64,000 nt of DNA, from contig NZ_WMIB01000014.1 in the NCBI RefSeq assembly GCF_009711125.1, forward strand, positions 1-64,000. The letters run 5' to 3'. The DNA is from Metabacillus mangrovi (lineage in GTDB: Bacteria > Bacillota > Bacilli > Bacillales > Bacillaceae). This document shows, in pieces, positions 36,696 to 44,289 of this stretch (its first letter is position 1; each line of letters starts with the position of its first letter). The notes beneath the pieces were generated by a model. That model was not told the origin of the DNA. It saw only the letters and a list, made by a program, of their open reading frames with translations, and made no database searches. Both the position numbers and the translations under genes were made by a program.

Positions 36696-38209
36696 TTTGC
36701 TTTCACATCAAGATCTTTTGTTATGACATAGTATTCGCTTTTTGAAGTCTGCCAGTTCAGTACACGGTCTGTATAAGATACAAAGTTTTCAGGGTTCACA
36801 ATAAAGGAATGAAGAACCTCACGGTCAATAATCGCAGCAGCCTCCTGTGCAAGAGCATCCCTTTGTTTTTCATCTACCGTTTCGTTCAGCTGCTGGATCT
36901 TTCCTGTAAGCTCATCCTGCTTGATGCTGCTGTGATGCATAGCTCCTCCATCCATATACACGGCATTTAGGAAGTAAGCAGCATCTCCGCGCGGGTCAGA
37001 GATCATACTGTATGTGGCAAGATCCCAATCCTCTTTTTCTGCCATATATTCATCAATGTTTTCCGCTAATTGGATATCAATTTTGATCCCTAGCTCCTTT
37101 GCATTTGCCTGAAGCAGCTGAGCCATCAACGGAAGTTCAGGACGGTAAGAATAGGTAAGCAGCTTCATTTCAACAGGTTTCCCATCCTGATAGGCTGTTC
37201 CATTCTTCCATTGGAAGCCCGCTTTTTTCAGTTCATCTTTCGCACCTTCTATACTAAATGTTTTTTCTTCATAGTCAGGTGAGAAGGGGGAGTCAGGGAC
37301 AAAAGGCCCTTCAGCAGGTGCAGCAAGTCCTGCCAGTGTCTGTTCTGCTACTTCTGTTCTGTCCAAAAGGAGATTAAAGGCTTTTCTGACATTCAGATCC
37401 TGAAAAAGCGGTTCATTGAAATTAAACATCAGGAACTGATCCCTTAATCCAGTGACAATATCTGTTTTAAATGAGCCGCTTTTCAGACTCTCCAGGCTTT
37501 CCAATGCTGGCCGGTAGGCAACATCTGCTTCTCCCGATTGAAGAGCTGCGGTGCGCGCATTTTCATCTTCATTAAATGTCAGCGTAACCTCATCCAGCTT
37601 CGGCTTGCCGTCCCAGTAATCCTTGTTCTTCTCCAGAACGAGCTTGCTGTTTGGAGCAAAGGATTTAACTTTGAACGGACCGGTCCCAACCGGTTTCTGT
37701 TCCATGTTTTCAGTGGCACTGTCAACAATGGCAGTATTAGGGTGCACCAGCTCTGATGGGAACTGGGGGAGAGGATTTTCCAGTTTTACTGTGAGTGTCT
37801 GCTTATCCGCTTTCATTGACTTGATTTTTAAAGAAGCCTTTATGGCCTCGCTTACTTCTATGTTTCTCTCCAAAGATTCTTTAACGGCTTTTGCATCCAC
37901 TTTCTCTCCGTTATGGAAGGTAACTCCCTCTTTTATTATAAATGTCCATGATAAGCCGTTATCGTCTGTTTTCCAGCTTTCAGCTATCCAAGGTACAATC
38001 TCTTGTTCTTCGTTTACCTTTAGCAAAGTTTCTGCTATTCCCGCACGCAGAGTGGTGAAGTTCAAGTGTGGATCTAACGTCTCACTTGGGAAATTAGAAA
38101 TAAATGTAAGGTCTTTTTTTGTGTCTGCAGATTGAGTGGTTTCCTTCGAGCATGCTCCTAAAAGCAGAAGGGCAGCAACTAATAGAGATATAGATATGTA
38201 CCTTTTCAT
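36692..38209 (-). CDS. Nik/Cnt-type substrate-binding lipoprotein
   Basis: 505 residues, SBP_bac_5 family. Signal MKRYISISLLVAALLLLGAC with Cys20 lipidated, DPHLNFTTLRAGIAETLL near the N-terminus and GTGPFKV in the middle. The family includes NikA, CntA and oligopeptide binders. The Zur-type operator 35 bases upstream argues for uptake of a zinc- or nickel-chelate rather than peptides. The ATG at 38209 was preferred because AGGAACG precedes it; an ATG at 38227 overlaps that site. Confidence 0.88.
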   Translation of the reverse strand: MKRYISISLLVAALLLLGACSKETTQSADTKKDLTFISNFPSETLDPHLNFTTLRAGIAETLLKVNEEQEIVPWIAESWKTDDNGLSWTFIIKEGVTFHNGEKVDAKAVKESLERNIEVSEAIKASLKIKSMKADKQTLTVKLENPLPQFPSELVHPNTAIVDSATENMEQKPVGTGPFKVKSFAPNSKLVLEKNKDYWDGKPKLDEVTLTFNEDENARTAALQSGEADVAYRPALESLESLKSGSFKTDIVTGLRDQFLMFNFNEPLFQDLNVRKAFNLLLDRTEVAEQTLAGLAAPAEGPFVPDSPFSPDYEEKTFSIEGAKDELKKAGFQWKNGTAYQDGKPVEMKLLTYSYRPELPLMAQLLQANAKELGIKIDIQLAENIDEYMAEKEDWDLATYSMISDPRGDAAYFLNAVYMDGGAMHHSSIKQDELTGKIQQLNETVDEKQRDALAQEAAAIIDREVLHSFIVNPENFVSYTDRVLNWQTSKSEYYVITKDLDVKAK

Positions 38210-38243
38210 TTCTTTTCGTTCCTCCATTATGATCTTATTGATT

Positions 38244-38264
38244 AAAACGAAATTATTCCGATTT
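38244..38264. promoter_or_regulatory. Zur-type operator 1 (importer operon)
   Basis: 21-bp palindrome with core ACGAAAT-T-ATTCCGA; three mismatches to TCGTAAT-N-ATTACGA with its A/T flanks. It sits 35 bases upstream of the binding-protein ATG (minus strand). Confidence 0.72.
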
Positions 38265-38354
38265 ACAATGCTGATAGTAGCATTAAATGAGTCGGACAGT
38301 CAATCTGTTTTTGCAGAAAACAAAGAGGGTTGTCAGCGATAAGAGACTGTGTTT

Positions 38355-38375
38355 AAATCGAAACAGTTACGATTT
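38355..38375. promoter_or_regulatory. Zur-type operator 2 (25-residue ORF and EamA exporter)
   Basis: Core TCGAAAC-A-GTTACGA within AAA/TTT flanks; three mismatches to consensus. It lies 18 bases before the start of the small ORF, so it should overlap its transcription start. Confidence 0.82.
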
Positions 38376-38393
38376 GGTAGAAGGGATGAAAAA

Positions 38394-38471
38394 ATGAGCC
38401 TGAAGGAAAAGTTTGAATTTCTTTATTCGCTAAAAGTTAGAGAGTATGAAGAACAGGGTGCACTGCCATGA
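38394..38471 (+). CDS. Small ORF of 25 residues coupled to the EamA exporter
   Basis: Begins MSLKEKFEFL and ends QGALP; charged, helical, no cysteine, no membrane segment. A GAAGGG site precedes the ATG, and its stop codon overlaps the exporter ATG (ATGA), the classic coupling arrangement. Directly downstream of Zur-type operator 2. It could be a functional micropeptide or simply a leader that loads ribosomes. I do not recognise it. Confidence 0.6.
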   Translation: MSLKEKFEFLYSLKVREYEEQGALP

Positions 38472-39340
38472 ATAAAGGGATCCTGCTTGCCTTACTGTCG
38501 TCTCTTGTCTTCAGTATCATGAATGCACTTGTAAAATTGGTCAGTGCAGATATCCCCTCCTCTGAAATTGTTTTTTTCAGGAGCGTGATTGGAACGGCCC
38601 TCATCTATTTGCTGATGAGAAAGAAGAAGGTGTCCTTTTCCAAGAGCGGTGTGCCAATGCTTGCATTGAGAGGAGTGCTGGGAGCTTTTTACCTGCTCGC
38701 CTATTTTTACACAATCTCCAAGCTTCCGCTGACAGAAGCAAGCATACTGGCTCATTTATCACCGTTCTTTGCCATTCTTTGTGCCTCTTTCTTTTTAAAG
38801 GAGAGGCTTCCAAAGGTAATATGGATCGTCTTGCCTGCTGCCTTTGCCGGTGCTCTCCTCGTAATGAAGCCATTTGATCCGTCTGCCTACTCCATCTACG
38901 CTCTGGCAGGCATTTTAAGTGCTGTTTTTGCTGCAGGTGCAGCAACCTCCATCCGGTATTTAAGTAAAAAGCACCATGCTTATGAAATCGTTTTTTACTT
39001 TCTGGCAACAGGAACGGTTGTCTCGATCCCGTTAATGTGGGGACAATTTGTGGTACCAACTTTAGCTGATTGGTTTATTCTTGTTTGTATCGGTGCCGTT
39101 TCCCTGGCAGGACAAATCTTTCTTACCGGTGCCTTTACACATGAAAATGTCGTAGTGGTTGAAGTAACAAGGTACATTGGAATTGTTTTCAATGCGATGT
39201 GGGGGCTGATTTTCTGGCTGGAAGTGCCAGATTCTTTCACAGTGCTTGGAGGTGCACTGATCGTACTTTCCTGTATTCTATTATCGAGAAAGAAGAACAG
39301 CCGCCTGAAGGCAGAAAAAGAGCAGGTCAAAGTGGTATGA
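38468..39340 (+). CDS. EamA/DMT-family transporter, Zur-controlled
   Basis: 290 residues with ten membrane helices arranged as two EamA repeats (about 3-135 and 145-282); SPFFAILCASFFLKERL closes the first repeat. DMT proteins usually export small metabolites. Its ribosome site is weak, so expression probably depends on the preceding 25-residue ORF. The divergent, also Zur-controlled chelate importer suggests work on the same metal-related metabolite. Basic tail SRKKNSRLKAEKEQVK. Confidence 0.85.
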   Translation: MNKGILLALLSSLVFSIMNALVKLVSADIPSSEIVFFRSVIGTALIYLLMRKKKVSFSKSGVPMLALRGVLGAFYLLAYFYTISKLPLTEASILAHLSPFFAILCASFFLKERLPKVIWIVLPAAFAGALLVMKPFDPSAYSIYALAGILSAVFAAGAATSIRYLSKKHHAYEIVFYFLATGTVVSIPLMWGQFVVPTLADWFILVCIGAVSLAGQIFLTGAFTHENVVVVEVTRYIGIVFNAMWGLIFWLEVPDSFTVLGGALIVLSCILLSRKKNSRLKAEKEQVKVV

Positions 39341-39362
39341 ACATAAGTGCAGATCGAGAAGA

Positions 39363-39413
39363 TTGACACGAATCTGCAGCTCTGTTAATATTAAAGCGTA
39401 AAGGTTACGATTT
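39363..39413 (+). promoter_or_regulatory. rpmE2 promoter with Zur-type operator 3
   Basis: TTGACA (39363-39368), exact 17-base spacer, TAATAT (39386-39391). The operator at 39393-39413 has core GCGTAAA-G-GTTACGA (three mismatches) and starts two bases after the -10, where binding would block initiation. Confidence 0.85.
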
Positions 39414-39432
39414 ACTGAAAGGAGCGATGAAA

Positions 39433-39687
39433 TTGAAACCAGAAATTCATCCAAATTACCAAAAAGTCGTTTACATGGACATAAATAGCGGATTTAAATT
39501 CCTGAGCGGTTCCGTAAAAGGATCCAGCGAAACCATCGAGTGGGAGGACGGCAATACGTACCCTCTTATTAAAATGGAAACCACTTCAGACACGCATCCG
39601 TTCTATACTGGCAGACAGAAGTTTGCAGATAAAGGCGGACGTGCTGATCGGTTTATGCAAAAATACAACATGAAACAAGACAATTGA
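39433..39687 (+). CDS. rpmE2: Zinc-independent ribosomal protein L31 (type B, RpmE2)
   Basis: 84 residues. The L31 signatures [33 protein letters not shown] and [10 protein letters not shown] are present, but there is no cysteine at all, so the CxxC zinc ribbon of type A is missing. Under zinc limitation such paralogues replace the zinc-bearing L31 and free its metal. The TTG at 39433 has GAAAGGAG at 8-base spacing; an ATG at 39427 is too close to it. Confidence 0.95.
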   Translation: MKPEIHPNYQKVVYMDINSGFKFLSGSVKGSSETIEWEDGNTYPLIKMETTSDTHPFYTGRQKFADKGGRADRFMQKYNMKQDN

Positions 39688-39693
39688 GTGATT

Positions 39694-39732
39694 AAACCCC
39701 GTTTGGCATAGAGTGCTGAACGGGGTTTTTCT
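39694..39732 (+). terminator. rpmE2 terminator
   Basis: AAACCCCGTT (39694-39703) pairs with AACGGGGTTT (39719-39728), then T-run. Confidence 0.9.
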
Positions 39733-40133
39733 TGTGGGGCAGGACATAAAGTGAAGGGCGGGATGAGAATTAGGCCTCGAAATGGCGAAATGGTCTGTGG
39801 AGTCAGGGGCTGAATGGTTAAGATGCACGCATTTTTGAAAAGTTAGGACTTTTGTTTTGAGACTGGCACTTGAATCATGACTTTGGTTTGGAAAAATGAA
39901 GGATATCTGCGAAACCATCATTTTATCTTCGAAACAGCAGGTTTTTCTCCGAAATAAACATTTTATCTCCGGAAATGTGGGAGTTATCTCCGAATTTCAT
40001 GCTATATCGATTATTCGGGAGGGTTCGACAAGTAAGTCGGCTTCAAAAGATGAATCGGCGGCCTTGTAAAACCGTTAATCGGCGAAAATTTAAGTATATC
40101 GGTATCGGTCAATGGATAAAGCAGAATCAAAAA
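39733..40133. other. Gene-free stretch between rpmE2 and the M4 protease
   Basis: About 400 bases with no convincing ORF. The centre carries a 20-base periodic phrase (separate entry). The rest shows nothing recognisable. Confidence 0.5.
39906..39995. repeat. Five degenerate repeats with 20-base period
   Basis: The core TCTCCGAAA or a near copy starts at 39906, 39926, 39946, 39966 and 39987. The intervening bases (CATCATTTTA, CAGCAGGTTT, TAAACATTTTA) are only loosely alike. Too short and too variable for CRISPR repeats. Confidence 0.7.
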
Positions 40134-40163
40134 GAAACCCAGCCGCAAAAGCGGGTGGGTTCC
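40134..40163 (-). terminator. Terminator of M4 protease 1
   Basis: Minus strand: GGAACCCACCCGC pairs imperfectly with GCGGCTGGGTTTC across TTTT, followed by CTTTTTG. Confidence 0.75.
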
Positions 40164-40191
40164 CGGTTTCCACACTCTATCCTACTCTACC

Positions 40192-41823
40192 TTATTCTAC
40201 TCCAACCTGGGTCCAGGCATCTGCGACGGCATCATATTCCGTGCTTCCGCTGCCGAAAAGGTCTTCTGCCGATTGAAGAAGAGCGGCACGGGCATCTGTA
40301 AAGCTGCTGGTTGGTGTCAGGTATACTGTGAGTGCCCGGTAATAAATTTCTTCAGAGGCGGATTGGCCGATGCTCTCATTCGTATAATAGAAAGCTTTAT
40401 TTGGAATTCCGCTGTTGATGTGGACACCGCCATTATCTTCCGATGTATTGACGTAGTCATCCATATGTCCAGGCTGATCGTACGTTTCCGGGCTGGAGAT
40501 GCTTCTGAGGGCATCCCCGGGTTGGCCAGGTGTGTAGACGTCCTCTCCCATCAGGTAATCTGAAGGATCAAGGAAGTAGCCGAAGACGTCAGAAAATGAT
40601 TCGTTCAGAGCGCCGGACTGATCCTGGTATTGAAGATTAGCGCTGCGCTCGGTTACTGCATGGGTCAGTTCATGGGCTACAACGTCCAATGCTCCTGAAA
40701 GGGATGTGAAAGCAGATCCGTCCCCATCTCCATAAACCATTTGAGTTCCATTCCAGAAAGCATTGTTGTAGTCCGTTTCATAATGGACGGTGGAAGTGAT
40801 CGCGGCACCGGCATCATCATAGCTGTTGCGGCCGTGCACGCCGTAAAAATAGTCGTATACTTTCCCGGCGTAGTAGTGGGCATCTACATCTGCCCTCTGG
40901 TTATCCGCTGTAAATTCATTATCGCTGTCCTCAGAGAAGATTCCGGGGAGTCTTGTCCCGTTATCCGCAGTATAGGTTTCTACAACAGCATCTTTAGTCG
41001 TGTCATATAAGCGGTATGCATCTTCAGTGAAGTAGGTGTTCAATGTTTTGCTGTCTCCGAGGACGCCGGTGCCGGATCCGGTGGAGGCAGCATCATTTAC
41101 AGCATTATAAGAGTCAACGATGGAGCCGCTCTCAGCGTCTACGTAGATTTGCCAGTTGGCACCGTATGGCTTAATGAACTGAAGCTGAACTTTGTAGGCC
41201 AGATGGAATGTGCCGTCTTTTTTGTAGAGGACCAGTTCACTTTTTTCTTTCGACTTTTTTAGCTGGCTTGCTTTAAACGACCCCTGCGGTGCTGCATGTC
41301 TCTCTTCTTCAGTATCTTCTATGGATAGATTGACTGATTTCCATGCACGTTTTGCTGCCTCTGCTTTTGTAAGCTTAGGGTTAACCGATTTTACTTGAGC
41401 TTTTGCTTCTTCATGAATCGCACCGTTTGATGAGGTAACGATTCCATTTTTGTCTGTATGTACAATGTAAACAGCTCCGTCAATGGGAACGCCTTTGATG
41501 GATTGGGCAAATTTGTAGTGGGTGAACCCGAGGCTGTCTTTTTCTTTACCAAGCAGGATCAAGCCAGCTTCTCCATCGATTTTGCCTGTAAACTGCTCTT
41601 GGATGTATCGTCTTGCTTCCGATTCCCCTTTTACTTTTACTTTCGATTTATAAGCGGTGACAAAGGAGGGGCTTCCTTTATCCTTCTTCCATTGGTCATG
41701 CATCATTTGAGCCTTACCGTTCTGGGCTTGTTTTGCTTCTCCTGTCAAAGCTGAGGCGGAAGGAAGGGTGGATCCCATAAGGAACGCGGTGCTGAACACT
41801 ATAGCAGCAAACTTTTTATTCAC
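40192..41823 (-). CDS. Secreted neutral metalloprotease 1 (M4, bacillolysin-type)
   Basis: 544 residues. Signal peptide 1-26 (NKKFAAIVFSTAFLMG, ending SASA), an FTP/PepSY propeptide (to about 235) and a mature thermolysin-like domain. The zinc motif is H384-E385-L-T-H388 with the third ligand Glu in GALNESFSD, and the catalytic His appears in NGGVHINSGIPNKAFY. GTG start with AGGAGAGGAG upstream; the frame is open far upstream but without signal. Very similar to the next gene, so a tandem duplication. Confidence 0.95.
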   Translation of the reverse strand: MNKKFAAIVFSTAFLMGSTLPSASALTGEAKQAQNGKAQMMHDQWKKDKGSPSFVTAYKSKVKVKGESEARRYIQEQFTGKIDGEAGLILLGKEKDSLGFTHYKFAQSIKGVPIDGAVYIVHTDKNGIVTSSNGAIHEEAKAQVKSVNPKLTKAEAAKRAWKSVNLSIEDTEEERHAAPQGSFKASQLKKSKEKSELVLYKKDGTFHLAYKVQLQFIKPYGANWQIYVDAESGSIVDSYNAVNDAASTGSGTGVLGDSKTLNTYFTEDAYRLYDTTKDAVVETYTADNGTRLPGIFSEDSDNEFTADNQRADVDAHYYAGKVYDYFYGVHGRNSYDDAGAAITSTVHYETDYNNAFWNGTQMVYGDGDGSAFTSLSGALDVVAHELTHAVTERSANLQYQDQSGALNESFSDVFGYFLDPSDYLMGEDVYTPGQPGDALRSISSPETYDQPGHMDDYVNTSEDNGGVHINSGIPNKAFYYTNESIGQSASEEIYYRALTVYLTPTSSFTDARAALLQSAEDLFGSGSTEYDAVADAWTQVGVE

Positions 41824-41898
41824 GTGCAGTCTCCTCTCCTTAGTAGAAAATATGAATACAAATAGAATACTAGCATCATAGATGACAAAAATACATGA

Positions 41899-41930
41899 AA
41901 AGTTTTCTAAAAATTCAAAATGATTACTAG
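41899..41930. repeat. 32-bp block shared upstream of both M4 protease genes, copy 1
   Basis: Identical over 32 bases to 43904-43935, at almost the same distance from the start codon (about 75 bases). It begins AAAGTTTTCTAAAAA and ends ATGATTACTAG. Probably a conserved promoter or operator retained since duplication. Confidence 0.8.
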
Positions 41931-42144
41931 TGCTCATAAGTCTCTGATTTGTATAGGGATTACGTTGCGAATTAGACTTTAGACCTTGATAAATAGAGAG
42001 ATTTCCCATACCTTTTGAAAGTGGGAATCCAATAAACAAAAAAATGCAAAATACTTTCTGCTCGTTTACATAGTTGAAAAGAAGGAAAAGGATTATTTTC
42101 TGGTATAGCATTTCGGGGAGAAAGTCCTGTGATAAACGGGAAAT

Positions 42145-42178
42145 AAAATCACCCGGGAACAGGGTCCCGGGTGATTTT
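42145..42178 (-). terminator. Terminator of M4 protease 2
   Basis: AAAATCACCCGGGA (42145-42158) pairs perfectly with its complement at 42165-42178. Confidence 0.9.
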
Positions 42179-42205
42179 GCTGCCTACTCAGCTGTATTGC
42201 GGCAA

Positions 42206-43828
42206 TCAGTTAATGCCAACCTGTGTCCAGGCGCTGGCTACCGCGTTGTACTGGCTGCTGCCGCTTCCATACAGATCGGCTGCCGATTGAAGAAGGGAAG
42301 CACGTGCATTGCTGAAGCTGCTTGTTGGAGTAAGATATCTGGTTAAAGCACGGTAATAGATTTTCTCAGATGCTGCTTTTCCGATGCTCTGGTTAATATA
42401 ATAGAACGCTTTGTTTGGAATTCCGCTGTTCGTATGGACGCCGCCGTTATCAGAAGAAGTATAGTAATAGTCTCTGAAGTGGCTTGGCTGACCATAAGCT
42501 TCCGGATTGGAGATGCTTCTGAGTGCATCTCCTGTTCTGCCTGGAGTGTATACATCCTCACCCATCAGGTAATCAGATGGATCAAGGAAGTAGCCGAATA
42601 CATCTGCCATTGATTCATTTAATGCTCCTGACTGATTTTGATATTGCAGATTTGCTGACCGCTCAATTACAGCATGCGTAATCTCATGGGCAACTACATC
42701 AAGCGCTCCGGACAGGGATGTAAAGGTTGTTCCGTCACCATCACCATACACCATCTGAGATCCGTTCCAGAAAGCATTGTTGTAGCGGCTTCCGTAATGA
42801 ACAGTAGAGCGGATCGTTGCTCCGGCATTATCGTAGCTGTTGCGGCCATGCGTATTTTTGTAGTAATCGAACACTTTACCTGCATAAAAATGTGCATCAA
42901 CGTCTGCGCGTTGATTTGAGGCGATGAACCTGTTATCGGAATCAACAGAATAGGAACCTGGCAGACTTGAGCCGTTTCTGGCTGTATAGGTCTCGATGAC
43001 CGCTGTCTTTGTATCATCGAACAAGTAGTACGTATTATTAGAGAAGTAGGTGTTGAGAGTTTTCGTATCACCAAGTACTCCAGTACCTGATCCAACTGTC
43101 GCTGCATCATTCACAGCGTTATAGGAGTCGATGATGGCTCCGCTGTTGGCATCCACATAGATTTGCCAGTTCGCACCGTATGGTTTAATAAATTGCAGCT
43201 GCACTTTATAGGTTAAGTAGAATGTTCCGCCCTTCTTATAAAGAACCAGCTCGCCCTTTTCATTCGTGTTTTTCACTTTGCTTGCTTTTACTGAACCGAG
43301 TGGGGCTCCAGGCTCAGCTCCTTCTGTTTCCTTTTTGGAGAGGTTGATCGATTTCCAGGCTAGAGCAGCGGCTTTAGATTTGGAGAGCTTTGCTTTTACC
43401 GATTTTACTTCGGAGCCTGCATTTTCGTGTAGTGCTCCGTTAGAGGCTGTTACATTTCCGTTTTTGTCAGCGTGGACCATATAGATGGCACCATCGATCG
43501 GTACGCCGTTCACGGACTGAATGTATTTGTAATGGGTAAATCCAAGCTCATCCTTCTCTTGCCCAAGCAGCGTCAATTCGGCCGAAGCATTGATTTTTCC
43601 TGCAAAATGCTTCTGAATAAAGCTTCTTGCTTCCTTCTCTGCTTTTACTTTGCCAGCTGCCTGTTTTCCAGTGCTGAAGGACGGGGATCCTTTGTCCTTT
43701 AACCATTGTTTTTGAACAAGCTGTACTTTTTCCTGATTGTGATCTCCTGATAATGCAGATGCAGACGGCAGGGCAGAACCTAAGGTTAATGCAGTTCCAA
43801 TCACTATAGCAGCAAACTTTTTGTTCAA
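42206..43828 (-). CDS. Secreted neutral metalloprotease 2 (M4, bacillolysin-type)
   Basis: 540 residues, same plan as protease 1: signal peptide, propeptide, thermolysin domain with H381-E382-I-T-H385, GALNESMADVFG and NGGVHTNSGIPNKAFY. HEITH replaces HELTH. TTG start behind GGAGAGGGG. Both copies keep every catalytic residue, so both should be active zinc enzymes. Divergence is spread along the length, mostly in the propeptide and surface segments. Confidence 0.95.
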   Translation of the reverse strand: MNKKFAAIVIGTALTLGSALPSASALSGDHNQEKVQLVQKQWLKDKGSPSFSTGKQAAGKVKAEKEARSFIQKHFAGKINASAELTLLGQEKDELGFTHYKYIQSVNGVPIDGAIYMVHADKNGNVTASNGALHENAGSEVKSVKAKLSKSKAAALAWKSINLSKKETEGAEPGAPLGSVKASKVKNTNEKGELVLYKKGGTFYLTYKVQLQFIKPYGANWQIYVDANSGAIIDSYNAVNDAATVGSGTGVLGDTKTLNTYFSNNTYYLFDDTKTAVIETYTARNGSSLPGSYSVDSDNRFIASNQRADVDAHFYAGKVFDYYKNTHGRNSYDNAGATIRSTVHYGSRYNNAFWNGSQMVYGDGDGTTFTSLSGALDVVAHEITHAVIERSANLQYQNQSGALNESMADVFGYFLDPSDYLMGEDVYTPGRTGDALRSISNPEAYGQPSHFRDYYYTSSDNGGVHTNSGIPNKAFYYINQSIGKAASEKIYYRALTRYLTPTSSFSNARASLLQSAADLYGSGSSQYNAVASAWTQVGIN

Positions 43829-43903
43829 ATGAATTCCCCTCTCCACTATTAAGATGTGTACTACAAATAGAATAGTAGCACCATAGGGGTGAAAAAGACA
43901 TAT

Positions 43904-43935
43904 AAAGTTTTCTAAAAATTCAAAATGATTACTAG
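43904..43935. repeat. 32-bp block shared upstream of both M4 protease genes, copy 2
   Basis: Identical to 41899-41930. The neighbouring ACAAATAGAATA and TAGCA-CATA stretches are conserved too, so the duplication included the control region. Confidence 0.8.
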
Positions 43936-44260
43936 GACGCACTGTGACAGTGTTTTAATAGGGAATAGGATTTATTTTCGAAAAGATAAAATAAAAGAGA
44001 ATGGTAATAAAGAAATTTTTCATAAAAAATACAGGTAAATACAAGGATTCTAATTGAATTTCCTTCTCAATTATATACTTTAAAGCAACGCCGTTATTGT
44101 TTTTCGATATAGTAATGGAGTAGAGAGCAGGACGATTGAGTCCGATTAGGATCTATTGCAAAAGGATTTAGACCTATAAAACCGATCGGGATAACTATTT
44201 TTCTGTCGAAGAGAACCGGGAAGCACGAAAAGGGGGCGTTGCGGCAGCTTTCGGAAAAAT
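43936..44260. other. Gene-free stretch upstream of protease 2
   Basis: About 325 AT-rich bases without a supported ORF. Nothing recognisable apart from possible upstream control DNA of the protease. Confidence 0.4.
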
Positions 44261-44287
44261 AAAAAAACCGCAGCGGGAAAGCTGCGG
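44261..44287 (-). terminator. znuA-like gene terminator
   Basis: CCGCAGC (44268-44274) pairs with GCTGCGG (44281-44287); on the minus strand the stem is followed by seven T. Confidence 0.9.
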
Positions 44288-44289
44288 GA

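Noticed and set aside
39906-39995. CRISPR-like repeats
   Set aside because: Core is only 8-9 bases, the period is 20 and copies are degenerate.
41824-42111. Long N-terminal extension of M4 protease 1 (to 42111)
   Set aside because: The GTG at 41823 has a strong ribosome site and directly yields a signal peptide; the extension crosses the conserved control block and the terminator side of the neighbouring gene.
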